DNA of 64,000 nt. It comes from Flavobacteriales bacterium (GTDB lineage Bacteria > Bacteroidota > Bacteroidia > Flavobacteriales > Flavobacteriaceae). Below, piece after piece: positions 17,692 through 26,176 of the stretch. Below the pieces are notes generated by a model. The model ran no database searches, had not been told where the DNA came from, and saw nothing but the letters and a program-made list of their open reading frames with translations. The DNA lies in NCBI GenBank assembly GCA_026993355.1, contig JALWTX010000022.1, forward strand, positions 186,001-250,000. Direction: 5' to 3'. The translations under genes and the position numbers were made by a program. Each line of letters opens with the position of its first letter. Positions within the stretch are counted from its first letter, which is position 1.

Positions 17692-18867
17692 CTATCCACA
17701 ACCACCGGTTACTTCTTTTTTCTTATGCTTCACAATTGGTTTTCCTGGAGATGCTGCTTTTTTTGGGGCTGCTACAGCTACAATTTTATTATTAGTGCGT
17801 TTTTTTCCTTCCACCACCGGAAAATCATTGATCACATCATTAATATCACTCATCCAACCTTTTTGTCGCCATAAACTGTACATAAATCCGCCGGCACCAA
17901 ACATCAAACTGTGGGCTTTGTAGCCTAACATATCCAAATATGCCGTAGCATTACCACTGGTATGTCCTGTTTTACAATATATTAGCACCGGTTTATCAGC
18001 TGGTATTTCTGTTAAACGTGTATCTAAACTCAAATCTTTTCGCGGCGTAAATTGCACTGAACCTTTGACATGTGCTGCATAATATTTAGGTTTTTGAATG
18101 TAAAATATGCTATAATAAGCATTGATATCTTTTTTAATGGCAGGAAAATATTCATCATCTTTCAACAAAAATTGAGGGCGTGTTTGTTTTAAAAGTTGAT
18201 GTGCTCTTTCACTGATTAAAATAGATGGTAATTTTTTTGGCAATTTTGGTAATTTGCTCAAATCAATTCCTTTATGAACAGCTATTTCTTCACTATGATC
18301 GGGAATAGTTTCTGCTTTATCAGTTCCTTTAACAATCATCTCGGGATAACGGTCACCGAAACCTTTTTTCAAAATATCCGAAAAACTACTGTTCCAACCT
18401 GCCATACCATATAGCATTGTATAGGTATTATCAAAACCGGCATACCGCGTAATACCGGTTACATAAGAAGCCATTTGGCCCGAATAGCAAATAAATACCA
18501 CCTTCGGATAGGCAGCCGCTTTTTGTTTTTTGGTTAAAAATTCTAAAACTTTGTCTTTCGGCACATTATAAGCACCGTTGATATGACCTGCCTCATAAGC
18601 TGCTGGTTTTCTAATATCAATCAATAACCAATCTTTGCCGTTGTCCAAGACACTTTGTGCAGAAACAACCGGTGGAAATTGTTTGGTATTAATAAAATTA
18701 CCGTGTTCATAATAAATTTCAGCTAAAGTTTTTGGTTGGGCAGTCCGTAAAAGATTTTCAAAATTTACGTCCTTTTTACCCACAGGTTCGCCATTATAAA
18801 TAGTCGAACTGTGTTTACAAGCACTCAAAGTGCCGGAAATTAATATTAAAAGAATTATTTTTTTCAT
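17692..18867 (-). CDS. Lipoprotein with two rhodanese domains and C-terminal GGCG tail
   Basis: 391 residues. The lipoprotein signal ends SGTLSAC (C17). Rhodanese domain 1 (about 65-165) keeps an active-site Cys, C127 in FICYSGQMAS. Domain 2 (about 215-345) keeps C298 in IYCKTGHTSGNA. An Ala/Pro/Lys-rich linker then leads to the tail KPIVKHKKKEVTGGCG, with penultimate C390. Rhodaneses carry sulfane sulfur as a Cys persulfide; as a lipoprotein this one should sit at the envelope. It is the last gene of the sulfur island, separated from its two tail-sharing neighbours by a repeat block. It is the only one of the three with intact rhodanese Cys. Confidence 0.88.
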   Translation of the reverse strand: MKKIILLILISGTLSACKHSSTIYNGEPVGKKDVNFENLLRTAQPKTLAEIYYEHGNFINTKQFPPVVSAQSVLDNGKDWLLIDIRKPAAYEAGHINGAYNVPKDKVLEFLTKKQKAAAYPKVVFICYSGQMASYVTGITRYAGFDNTYTMLYGMAGWNSSFSDILKKGFGDRYPEMIVKGTDKAETIPDHSEEIAVHKGIDLSKLPKLPKKLPSILISERAHQLLKQTRPQFLLKDDEYFPAIKKDINAYYSIFYIQKPKYYAAHVKGSVQFTPRKDLSLDTRLTEIPADKPVLIYCKTGHTSGNATAYLDMLGYKAHSLMFGAGGFMYSLWRQKGWMSDINDVINDFPVVEGKKRTNNKIVAVAAPKKAASPGKPIVKHKKKEVTGGCG

Positions 18868-19188
18868 TTTTTTATTATTGGTGATATGGTTAATCAGTTA
18901 TTTAGTTATTTGAGATTCCTTTCCGACATGCGTCGGGACAGGCAATTAATCGTGCCTCACTCTATCGGAATGACAACTGCTGTCATTTCGAACTTTCTAG
19001 CTGTCATTTCGAACGTAGTGAGAAATCTCACTATTCATTTCAGATTTTTCAGACGTTGCGTGAAGGTCTCTACATTGTCAATTCTCAATTTTCCATTTTC
19101 GAGTAAATAGATTCCTCCCCGATTAATCGGGACAAGCTGTCGTTCGTTGTGCCTCCTCTCTCTGTCAGAATGACATCCGCACTTGCGA
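18868..19188. repeat. Composite dispersed-repeat block
   Basis: No gene. It holds an A/T run-in resembling GGTTATTTGG, an AGATTCCT...TCGGAATGACA arm (about 18913-18975), a TGTCATTTCGAAC...GTGAGAAATCT arm (19002-19028), a decayed AGACGTTGC...GTCTCTAC palindrome (about 19051-19072) and a second AGATTCCT...AGAATGACA arm (19109-19175). The two arm types are imperfect inverted repeats of each other and could fold into a long RNA hairpin. Confidence 0.8.
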
Positions 19189-19782
19189 CTATCCGCAACC
19201 GCCGGTTACTTCTTTTTTCTTATGTTTGACAATCGGTTTACCTGTCGCTGCCGGTTTTGATTTAGCAACAGGTGCTCCCGCGCCTGCTCTACTTCGTAAC
19301 TCATTGATAAATTGTTGATAATCAACTAATGGTTCCTCGTCGTCATACAATCCGCTATTGATGCCATAATTATCCAAAATTTTACCTTTTAAATAATCAT
19401 AACCACCCAAAATAACATAAAAATTTCCTTTGTTAAAATGTCCCGCCATCAATGCCATTAACCTTGGTGTAGAAGCTTCAGCACCATAAAGCATCAAAAC
19501 CGCATCCTTTTTTAATTTTGAAAAATAATAGGGGTTAAAAAAATTCTTCATAGGGATATTTACCGCACCTTGTAAATGTCCATTGGCATATTGGTGAGGC
19601 GTACGAATATCGACAAACTGAACCTCTTTCAAACCCTTACTATACAACATATCAACAACTTGATCTTTGGCAATAATATTGGCTTTGCAATCTTTCACAG
19701 TCTCTACGGCATCAATACCTTTATGATTGTTACAGGCAGTGAGCAATAAAAAACCGATGAGTAAAAGAAATATTTTTTTCAT
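19189..19782 (-). CDS. Rhodanese-fold lipoprotein lacking the catalytic Cys, with GGCG tail
   Basis: 197 residues. The lipobox is LLLTAC (C17). A single rhodanese fold is recognisable (VQFVDIRTPHQYANGHLQGAVNIP, then YVILGGYDYLKG). Where the active-site loop CxxGxR should be, the sequence is LMLYGAEASTPRL, with no Cys. The other Cys are C32 near the N-terminus and C196 in the tail KPIVKHKKKEVTGGCG. If it carries sulfur, C196 is the candidate. It lies 30 bases downstream of the third tail-sharing gene and presumably shares its transcript. Confidence 0.85.
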   Translation of the reverse strand: MKKIFLLLIGFLLLTACNNHKGIDAVETVKDCKANIIAKDQVVDMLYSKGLKEVQFVDIRTPHQYANGHLQGAVNIPMKNFFNPYYFSKLKKDAVLMLYGAEASTPRLMALMAGHFNKGNFYVILGGYDYLKGKILDNYGINSGLYDDEEPLVDYQQFINELRSRAGAGAPVAKSKPAATGKPIVKHKKKEVTGGCG

Positions 19783-19812
19783 TTTGATAATTTTTAAAAT
19801 TAATAAAGTAGT

Positions 19813-20448
19813 TTATCCACAACCGCCGGTGACCTCTTTTTTCTTATGCTTCACAATAGGCTTTCCTGTTGCGGCAGGCTTCGATTTTTTTGCTGTAGCA
19901 CCAGCTACAGGCGTCGCTCCTGTGAAATAAATCTGAGCCCCTTTTCTAAATAAATATTGCTTTTCCAATTTGGCCGTCAAAATATCATCTGCCGGTTTTT
20001 GCGGATTTAAAATGGTCTTATACCATTCATTAAGTCCGCCTTTCATCACTTTGTTTCCTTTATAATCATAACTACGCAAACGCAACCAAGCTTGATCAGC
20101 CAAACTGCTACCATTTGAAAATAAAACCGTTGTATAAACATCTTGATCAAAATAATCTTTATTGGCTTTATCCATTATTTTGTCTATCGGAATATTAATC
20201 GCTCCCTCAAGGGTGTATTTCTTATATTCTTTAGGACTACGAACATCGATTAATAGCAAACTCGGATCTTTTTCCATAATCATCTTTGCTATGTCATCTG
20301 TTGAAATATAGCGCCCTTCCTTATTCACTTCTTTTAATAATTGTGTTGGGCCGATAATATGTTGTAAAGGCTTGATATCTGGTAAAAATATCGCAATGAT
20401 ACTACCCATTAATAACAAACCTAAAATAATTACTTCTCTTCTTTTCAT
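19813..20448 (-). CDS. Membrane-anchored rhodanese-fold protein lacking the catalytic Cys, with GGCG tail
   Basis: 211 residues. An N-terminal membrane anchor (VIILGLLLMGSIIAIFL) replaces the lipoprotein signal of its neighbours. The rhodanese fold is clear (LLLIDVRSPKEYKKYTLEGAINIP, then KVMKGGLNEWYK). The active-site loop reads VLFSNGSSLADQAW, with no Cys. The only Cys in the whole protein is C210 in the terminal KPIVKHKKKEVTGGCG. Residues before the tail (ATAKKSKPAATG) form an Ala/Lys/Pro linker like that of the neighbouring protein. This strongly suggests the tail Cys is the functional one. Confidence 0.85.
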   Translation of the reverse strand: MKRREVIILGLLLMGSIIAIFLPDIKPLQHIIGPTQLLKEVNKEGRYISTDDIAKMIMEKDPSLLLIDVRSPKEYKKYTLEGAINIPIDKIMDKANKDYFDQDVYTTVLFSNGSSLADQAWLRLRSYDYKGNKVMKGGLNEWYKTILNPQKPADDILTAKLEKQYLFRKGAQIYFTGATPVAGATAKKSKPAATGKPIVKHKKKEVTGGCG

Positions 20449-20726
20449 TTTTTTAATTATTTGGTTATTTGATTATAGTGTCTTTTCAAACGCAGTGAGA
20501 AATCTCACCATTTATTTCATATTTTCGATTAAGATTCCTCGTCGCTTCTTCATCGCTCTGTCGGAATGACAACTACTGTCATTTCAACTTTCTACCTGTT
20601 ATTTCGAACACAGTGAGAAATCTAATTTTCAATTATCCATTCAATAGATTCCTCCCCCATTAATCGGGACAAGCTGTCGCTCATGCCTAGCTCTCTCGGA
20701 ATGACAAACGGACTTTCCACGCCGGA
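20449..20726. repeat. Composite dispersed-repeat block
   Basis: No gene. It contains two copies of the TGTCATTTCGAAC...GTGAGAAATCT arm (20479-20505 and 20597-20623) alternating with AGATTCCT...GGAATGACA arms (about 20531-20572 and 20642-20705), all in the same orientation as in the other blocks of the island. Confidence 0.8.
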
Positions 20727-21347
20727 TTAGATACCCAATTCGTCAATATCTTGTTTAGACATTTTACTTTTCCATTTATCTTGCCATTTTTGAAAAACAA
20801 TGAAAGTCAAAATAGCAATAATCGTAAATAAAAAGATAAACAAGCCTTCCTTGATCCCTATCCATTGTGCAATATCGACTTTACCCATCTTTCCTGACTT
20901 TCGCAAAGCTTCCCATGCAGTCTGATAAGTAAAAATAAAGCCGAAAATGCCAAGCAAAACACCTGTGATAAATGCCATTGCATCTACTTTTCCGGTAGCG
21001 GCTGCCGATAAACTGGTACCGGGGCAAAAACCACCGATAACAAATCCCAATCCCATAATGGCGCCACCTATTAAAGTTGGAATCCAAAATGTTTTAGGGT
21101 AAAAAGTTAATGTTACATCGATAATTCCCATATTATGCATGATGAATAAACCGATTAAACCGGTTAAGGCAGCTGTAAAAAAGACTTTGATAACCGTTGC
21201 ATCATAGCCGTAAAAAATACCGGCTAACTTTCTTGTATTGGTAAATCCTGAAGCTTCTAATAAAAAACCGAAGCCAACACCTATAATTGCCCCAATAAGC
21301 AAATTATATTCCGGATTTAGTAATTCTTGTGGATATAAGGGTCCCAT
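20727..21347 (-). CDS. YeeE/YedE family sulfur permease, half-size subunit (PmpB/TsuA-like)
   Basis: 206 residues with about five hydrophobic helices. The YeeE/YedE core is visible: GFGFGFLLEASGFTNTR-type motif near residues 22-38, and GGAIMGLGFVIGGFCPGTS with the conserved Cys (GGFCPGTS). TsuA/YeeE proteins import thiosulfate through conserved Cys residues. Here the fold is split over two adjacent genes, as in PmpA/PmpB pairs found in sulfur-oxidation loci. Six bases separate it from the partner gene. A role in bringing sulfur species to the cytoplasm is inferred. Confidence 0.85.
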   Translation of the reverse strand: MGPLYPQELLNPEYNLLIGAIIGVGFGFLLEASGFTNTRKLAGIFYGYDATVIKVFFTAALTGLIGLFIMHNMGIIDVTLTFYPKTFWIPTLIGGAIMGLGFVIGGFCPGTSLSAAATGKVDAMAFITGVLLGIFGFIFTYQTAWEALRKSGKMGKVDIAQWIGIKEGLFIFLFTIIAILTFIVFQKWQDKWKSKMSKQDIDELGI

Positions 21348-21353
21348 AATTCT

Positions 21354-21881
21354 CTAGTTTTTTTTGATCCATAATTTTTTGAACATAAAGGCAAAGATAA
21401 ATCCGAAGCCGAAAATAGCCACCAAACCGATGTAACCCGACAAGGAGTTAACCGACATACCCGACAATACCAAGCCTGATGTACAACCACGTCCCAGTTG
21501 TGTCCCGATTCCCCACAAAATACCCCCTAACAAGGCCAAATAAAGCCGTTTTTTGTTGGTAATATGTGGCGCTTTTCCTACAACAAATTTTAAACGACCA
21601 TATAAAGCGGCAGATAAAATAGCACCGAATATCACGCCGAGCAATTCAAAAACCAACCAAGTATTTACCGGTGAATGACCATCGGCAACATGAGGTGCCG
21701 TATATGGATTAGTCTGAGCATATGCCGGTGATACTTTATTGATAACGCCAATGGCAACATCTCTGTAACCGCCACTTGACCCTAAACCTTCGCCTGCAAA
21801 ATAGTATGCAGCTATAATTAATAGTCCTAAAAAGAAACCAGCCACATACGGATTCATGTATTTATTTTTTTCTGTATTCAT
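21354..21881 (-). CDS. YeeE/YedE family sulfur permease, half-size subunit (PmpA/TsuA-like)
   Basis: 175 residues and about four hydrophobic helices, with a loop after the first (residues about 30-70). The second half carries GGILWGIGTQLGRGCTSGLVLSGM, whose GRGCTSG contains the conserved permease Cys. It is the other half of the split YedE pair and lies directly downstream of the Psr-like genes, 19 bases after psrC. The context points to sulfur-compound transport, not the selenium role of some YedE relatives, since no selenium genes are nearby. Confidence 0.85.
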   Translation of the reverse strand: MNTEKNKYMNPYVAGFFLGLLIIAAYYFAGEGLGSSGGYRDVAIGVINKVSPAYAQTNPYTAPHVADGHSPVNTWLVFELLGVIFGAILSAALYGRLKFVVGKAPHITNKKRLYLALLGGILWGIGTQLGRGCTSGLVLSGMSVNSLSGYIGLVAIFGFGFIFAFMFKKLWIKKN

Positions 21882-21900
21882 TATCTACAATTTTTAAAAT

Positions 21901-22896
21901 TTAAAACGGATATTCTGACATTTGTCCGGCAGCAACCATAATCAAACGGAATAAAAAACCACCTACCAAAACCAATAGTGCGGGTAAAGCCGGTGGGATA
22001 TGTTTGCCTTTTAGTTCCAATGCTTCCAATATAAAGGGTAAAAGCAACCCAAATCCTACAAAAATGACCCAAAATATAACCGTAAATTCGCCCCCCAAAA
22101 ACAAATGTGCTGCTTGTTTATAGGCTTCGGGGCCGGCTTGCATGCCCATGATCATATGGATGATTAAAAATAATTCGGTTGCTATTAAAGCCATATCAAT
22201 GCTTGACATCAATTTACGTTCTTTTTTATTATTGCTCAACCACATAACAAAAGCAGAACCTGTTGAAACCGCAGACGTTAAGAACAATGGTCCTAATATG
22301 GAATTGTTCCATAAAGGATGCGCATTAAAGGCTGACAACAAAATACCGGTGTAAATACCCAAAATAATTGATAAAAATAAGAGTATCCATGCAAAAAATT
22401 TACGGTATTTTCTAAAAGTCATAATAATAAAATGCGGTATTAACCATTTGTGCTCTAAATCACGTAAAAATTTGGTTATTTTATCCAATTGATGCCAACC
22501 GCGTTCATGTAAATAGGCTTCTATATCATCTATATAACTCAACGGCCATAACAAAGACAAAATACTGACGGCCGATAAAGTCCAAGCTCCCCATGACATA
22601 GGTGATTCTATGCGGAATGTTGTAAACAATTCGAAAACATATTTGGGATGATGTAAGTCATACACCAATAATAACAAACCAATAATAACAAACCAAAAAG
22701 TAAAAATGGGTGCTATTTTAACCGTAAATGGCATGTCATTTTCTTTGCCTTTCAAATAATACAACGTGGCAAATAACAAAATACCGGCTGCCAATCCGCC
22801 TAAAAACAAATAAGTAGCAATGGGAAAACCCCATATATGCACGTGCGGATATAAACCTTCAATATCTCTAGCTGTTTGAAAAAGTCTTTCTTCCAT
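21901..22896 (-). CDS. psrC: NrfD/PsrC-type membrane subunit of a molybdopterin reductase
   Basis: 331 residues, with about eight to nine hydrophobic helices. The N-terminal VHIWGFPIATYLFLGGLAAGILL is the NrfD family opening, followed by DLHHPKYVFELFTTFRIESPMSWGAW, a well-conserved quinone-site region of PsrC relatives. The subunit anchors the complex and exchanges electrons with the quinone pool. It lies 6 bases after the Fe-S subunit gene in a psrA-psrB-psrC order. Confidence 0.9.
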   Translation of the reverse strand: MEERLFQTARDIEGLYPHVHIWGFPIATYLFLGGLAAGILLFATLYYLKGKENDMPFTVKIAPIFTFWFVIIGLLLLVYDLHHPKYVFELFTTFRIESPMSWGAWTLSAVSILSLLWPLSYIDDIEAYLHERGWHQLDKITKFLRDLEHKWLIPHFIIMTFRKYRKFFAWILLFLSIILGIYTGILLSAFNAHPLWNNSILGPLFLTSAVSTGSAFVMWLSNNKKERKLMSSIDMALIATELFLIIHMIMGMQAGPEAYKQAAHLFLGGEFTVIFWVIFVGFGLLLPFILEALELKGKHIPPALPALLVLVGGFLFRLIMVAAGQMSEYPF

Positions 22897-22902
22897 AATG
22901 TC

Positions 22903-23436
22903 CTATTTTAAATAATAAATTTGCGGTGCCGTTCCGGCTTCCGGTAATAATGTATAATGTTCCCTACTTTTTATCAACTTGGATATTTCACTGTCCGGGT
23001 CATCCAAATCACCAAAGTGCATACAAGTTGTTGGACAAACCGATACACAAGCAGGGTCTAAACCATCGGCGACGCGGTGGTCACAAAAAGTACATTTATC
23101 GACATAACCGTCCGGATGAAAATACCGTGCATCATAAGGACAAGCTTCAATACAAGCCCCACAACCGATACATTCGTCATGGGTCACTTTTACGATACCG
23201 CCTTCGATCACATGGCTGGCCCCTGTAGGACAAGTCCTGACACAAGGCGTATCTTCACAGTGGTTACAACGTTGCGATTCAAAGTGCATAAATAAATTGG
23301 GATATTCACCACGTGCTATTTCAATTATCCAATCCCTCGAATAGCCCAAAGGGACATTATTTTCTGTTTGACATGCTACAACGCAGTCTCCACAGCCAAC
23401 ACACTTGTTGACTTCTATTGCCATTGCGTATCTCAT
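22903..23436 (-). CDS. psrB: Four-cluster ferredoxin subunit of a molybdopterin reductase (PsrB/PhsB-like)
   Basis: 177 residues with 17 Cys. Sixteen fall into four CxxCxxCxxxC-type groups (KCVGCGDCVVAC, RCNHCEDTPCVRTC, ECIGCGACIEAC, and KCTFC paired with ACVSVC), enough for four [4Fe-4S] clusters. It passes electrons between the molybdopterin subunit and the membrane subunit. There is no Tat signal of its own, so it should be co-exported with PsrA, as in known systems. The start overlaps the psrA stop by 4 bp. Confidence 0.93.
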   Translation of the reverse strand: MRYAMAIEVNKCVGCGDCVVACQTENNVPLGYSRDWIIEIARGEYPNLFMHFESQRCNHCEDTPCVRTCPTGASHVIEGGIVKVTHDECIGCGACIEACPYDARYFHPDGYVDKCTFCDHRVADGLDPACVSVCPTTCMHFGDLDDPDSEISKLIKSREHYTLLPEAGTAPQIYYLK

Positions 23437-25706
23437 GATAATTCTTCTTTTTTATGTGGATTTTCAGTTAAGATTGTTACGAAATTATTTCGCATACCTG
23501 TGCCGCCCGTAATTGGGTCTTTTTCTACTTTATAAACCATTTCGGAATCAGCAATTCCCCGGCCATAAGCACGTGACATTTCTTCAACTTTGCCATTGAC
23601 AAAGATGCGTCCTTTGTTACCAAAGCCATGTGGCAAAAAGACGGAATCATGTCTGATACGTTCCGTCACACGTACTTTAATGCCGAATGAGCTTACTTTG
23701 CCTTTGAGATTTTTCAACCAAACTTCCTGTCCGTTTTCAATACCATAAAGTTTTGCTACTTTTGGATTGACCCATAAAACAGGTTCATTTCTTAATTCCC
23801 ATAAATACGGATTGTTCAATGTTCTACCGAAAGTATGCATCGGCAAGCGACCGTAAATCAAACGTAAATATCCGGTGGGTGCTTCGCCGTGGTCTTTATA
23901 AACCGGCATCGGGTCGTAACCCCATTCAGCAAAATCGGTTGAAAACAATTCGATTTTTCCGGTATTGGTATTGAACCAATATTCTTCGCCGTCTTTTAAA
24001 TACATCGGGGTTTTTCTGGAGAAATGTTTTACACCTACACGTTTCATTTCTTCCATAGAACTACCGACTTGCTTGAGTTGCCAATCCAATACTTCTTCAA
24101 AGTCTTCCCATTCATAGAAATCTTTTAAACCGAGACGGATCCCGATTTCTCTGGCTATCCACCAACCAGGTTTAGTTTCCCAACGCGGTTTGACTGCCGG
24201 ATACCGTAAGGCAACATTAGGTTGACGGTGATGTGCCGTTCTCAAATGGTCTAAACGTTCCAAATAAGTTGCTTCCGGTAAAACCACATCGGCATAACCG
24301 GTAATTTCACTCGGCATGGTATCTACAACCACGATAAAATCTTGATTTTGAAGAGCACGCTTCACTTTATCTTCCGGCGGAATGGATTGAATAGGGTTGG
24401 TTGCCGTGATAAACATACCTTTTACTTTGTAAGGACCGTTGTATTCGGGCAAAGCATGGTCGATGATTTCATTGGTAATACCCATGATGGCTAATTTGTG
24501 TTTACCACGGGAAATGGTTTTCCAAGACCATTTGGGTTTCGGGAATGGCGGATGAGCTTCTTGTGGCAATTTCACCTTTTCAGGAAAATAAAAACCACCT
24601 TCTCGTCCCCATGAACCGAGTATCGCGTTCAAAATAGCAATGGCTCTGGTGCGTTGTGTGTCATCACCATACCAAGCTGTATGGCGTCCCGGGTGGATAA
24701 TCACACGTGGCGATGCACCACCTATCATACGTGCCGTTTCGTAAATATCACCGGCAGGTATCGTCGTTACGCTTTCTGCCCATTCGGGTGTATATTTTTG
24801 AACATGATCTCTGAGTTGTTCAAAACCATAAGTGTATTGCGCAACGTAATCTTTGTCATACAAACCTTCGTTGATGATAACATTCATCCAAGCCAATAAT
24901 AAAGCTATATCGGTAGAAGGTTTTATCGGCAACCATTTGGTTGAATGTGCCGCCATAGTAGAAAAACGCGGATCAACGGTGATAATAGTGCCACCTTTAT
25001 CAATCAACTGCGATACTTCTTGTACATGACCATTATGCATATTTTCCCCGATATGATTACCTATCAATACCAAACAATCGGTATTACGTACATCTGTAGG
25101 TTCGGGAGACGCTAATCCTGCACCGTAAGTAGCAATAAATCCGGCTTCACGGGTTATTAAACATTGTGCACCGGCAGGTTCGCCCATGGTTTGCGAGCCC
25201 CAAGCTTTGAATAAATGTTCAAAGTGCGGACCGGTTTTACCGTGAAACAGCAAAGCCATGCTTTCTTTGCCATATTTTTTCTCAATGTCTTTCATACCTT
25301 TGACAATAACATCAAAAGCTTCTTCCCAAGTGGCTTCTTTAAATTCTTGTTTGCCGTCTTTACCTTGCACTCTAATTAAAGGTTTTTTGAGACGGTCTTC
25401 ATCGTAATACATGCCCAATCCACCTGTTCCGCGCGGACACAAACGTCCGTTGGAATGCGGATCGATATCATTACCTATAACTTTATGTATTTTACCATCC
25501 TTATCAGTATAAGTCCAACCGGCACAGTTCCAAAAACACACTTCACAAACCGTTGGGGTTTTGATGGCTTCGTTTTCCAATAAATGCGGTGTTTTTTCTT
25601 CGCCGAAAATTGCCCCCATCATACTGGTCAACGGTGGTGTCATTGCCAAACCGGCAGTTGCCGTTCCCGATATTTTGATAAAATCTCTACGACTTAATTT
25701 GCTCAT
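23433..25706 (-). CDS. psrA: Molybdopterin (bis-MGD) oxidoreductase catalytic subunit, polysulfide/thiosulfate reductase-like
   Basis: 757 residues. A Tat signal is visible (SRRDFIKISG, then a hydrophobic stretch), so the enzyme is periplasmic. The N-terminal [4Fe-4S] site is C54, C57, C61 and C90. C182 (PAGAQCLITREAG) is the likely Mo ligand, as in PsrA/PhsA. Later landmarks are NPIQSIPPEDKV, ADVVLPEATYLERLD and the C-terminal molydopterin-binding domain from about 630. It belongs to the DMSO-reductase superfamily. Polysulfide, thiosulfate or tetrathionate as substrate cannot be separated by eye, but the rhodanese and YedE neighbours favour sulfur compounds. Its terminator-separated start suggests its own promoter. 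Confidence 0.9.
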   Translation of the reverse strand: MSKLSRRDFIKISGTATAGLAMTPPLTSMMGAIFGEEKTPHLLENEAIKTPTVCEVCFWNCAGWTYTDKDGKIHKVIGNDIDPHSNGRLCPRGTGGLGMYYDEDRLKKPLIRVQGKDGKQEFKEATWEEAFDVIVKGMKDIEKKYGKESMALLFHGKTGPHFEHLFKAWGSQTMGEPAGAQCLITREAGFIATYGAGLASPEPTDVRNTDCLVLIGNHIGENMHNGHVQEVSQLIDKGGTIITVDPRFSTMAAHSTKWLPIKPSTDIALLLAWMNVIINEGLYDKDYVAQYTYGFEQLRDHVQKYTPEWAESVTTIPAGDIYETARMIGGASPRVIIHPGRHTAWYGDDTQRTRAIAILNAILGSWGREGGFYFPEKVKLPQEAHPPFPKPKWSWKTISRGKHKLAIMGITNEIIDHALPEYNGPYKVKGMFITATNPIQSIPPEDKVKRALQNQDFIVVVDTMPSEITGYADVVLPEATYLERLDHLRTAHHRQPNVALRYPAVKPRWETKPGWWIAREIGIRLGLKDFYEWEDFEEVLDWQLKQVGSSMEEMKRVGVKHFSRKTPMYLKDGEEYWFNTNTGKIELFSTDFAEWGYDPMPVYKDHGEAPTGYLRLIYGRLPMHTFGRTLNNPYLWELRNEPVLWVNPKVAKLYGIENGQEVWLKNLKGKVSSFGIKVRVTERIRHDSVFLPHGFGNKGRIFVNGKVEEMSRAYGRGIADSEMVYKVEKDPITGGTGMRNNFVTILTENPHKKEELS

Positions 25707-25745
25707 AATATTATATCTAAATATTAGTTTTCATTTAATTTTACT

Positions 25746-25753
25746 CAAAAATA
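25746..25753 (-). promoter_or_regulatory. Candidate -7 element for psrA
   Basis: On the minus strand TATTTTTG matches TAnnTTTG, 39 bases upstream of the psrA start. The nearest TTTG upstream is 26 bases away, longer than ideal, so this is tentative. Confidence 0.35.
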
Positions 25754-25877
25754 AGCCCTAAAATGACCGCTTTAACTGACAAAAAACATATTTTTCAGAC
25801 AAAAGAATGATTCTATACACTTAATTTCATCAAAATTGAGAAATGTCATTTTTGTAACAGCTGTAACAAATTAGTAA

Positions 25878-25908
25878 ACAAAAAGAGACACAAAAATTCG
25901 CGTCTCTT
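25878..25908 (-). terminator. Terminator-like hairpin between mbx and psr genes
   Basis: On the minus strand AAGAGAC pairs with GTCTCTT around a loop containing GAATTTTTG, followed by TTTTTGTTTAC. It lies between the last mbx gene and psrA and would separate the two transcripts. Confidence 0.6.
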
Positions 25909-26176
25909 CTGGTTATTTGGTTAATCGGTTATTTGATTTTGTTGCCATTTCTGATTTCCAATTTTTCAGACGTTTCATCCAAATTAGACGTTGCAGTGCA
26001 ACGTCTCTATATTCTCAATCCCGCTTCCGGTGGAGATGGGATGTCACATCGTTCCATTCTCCATTTTCAATTTTCAATTCTACATTCGCACTTTACCGCT
26101 ATCCACTCGGCACTTTCCACTAAAACGCACGTCCGTGCGTCCCTACATTCGCACTTTCCACTTGGCACTTTATCAC

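Larger units (their letters stand above)
25707..26176. repeat. 470-base gap: putative psr promoter region, terminator hairpin and repeat block
   Basis: The 25707-25875 part is unique, AT-rich sequence expected to hold the psrA promoter. A hairpin terminator for the upstream mbx transcript follows. From about 25910 the sequence is repeat material: GGTTATTTGGTTAATCGG runs, a palindrome AGACGTTGC..GCAACGTCT (25986-26006), CCATTTTCAATTTTC runs, an ACGCACGTCCGTGCGT palindrome (about 26124-26139) and CACTTTCCACTTGGCAC runs. No gene is visible. Confidence 0.75.

Noticed and set aside
20727-21881. Selenium transport by the YedE-like pair
   Set aside because: No selenium-metabolism gene is visible nearby, and all neighbours point to sulfur.
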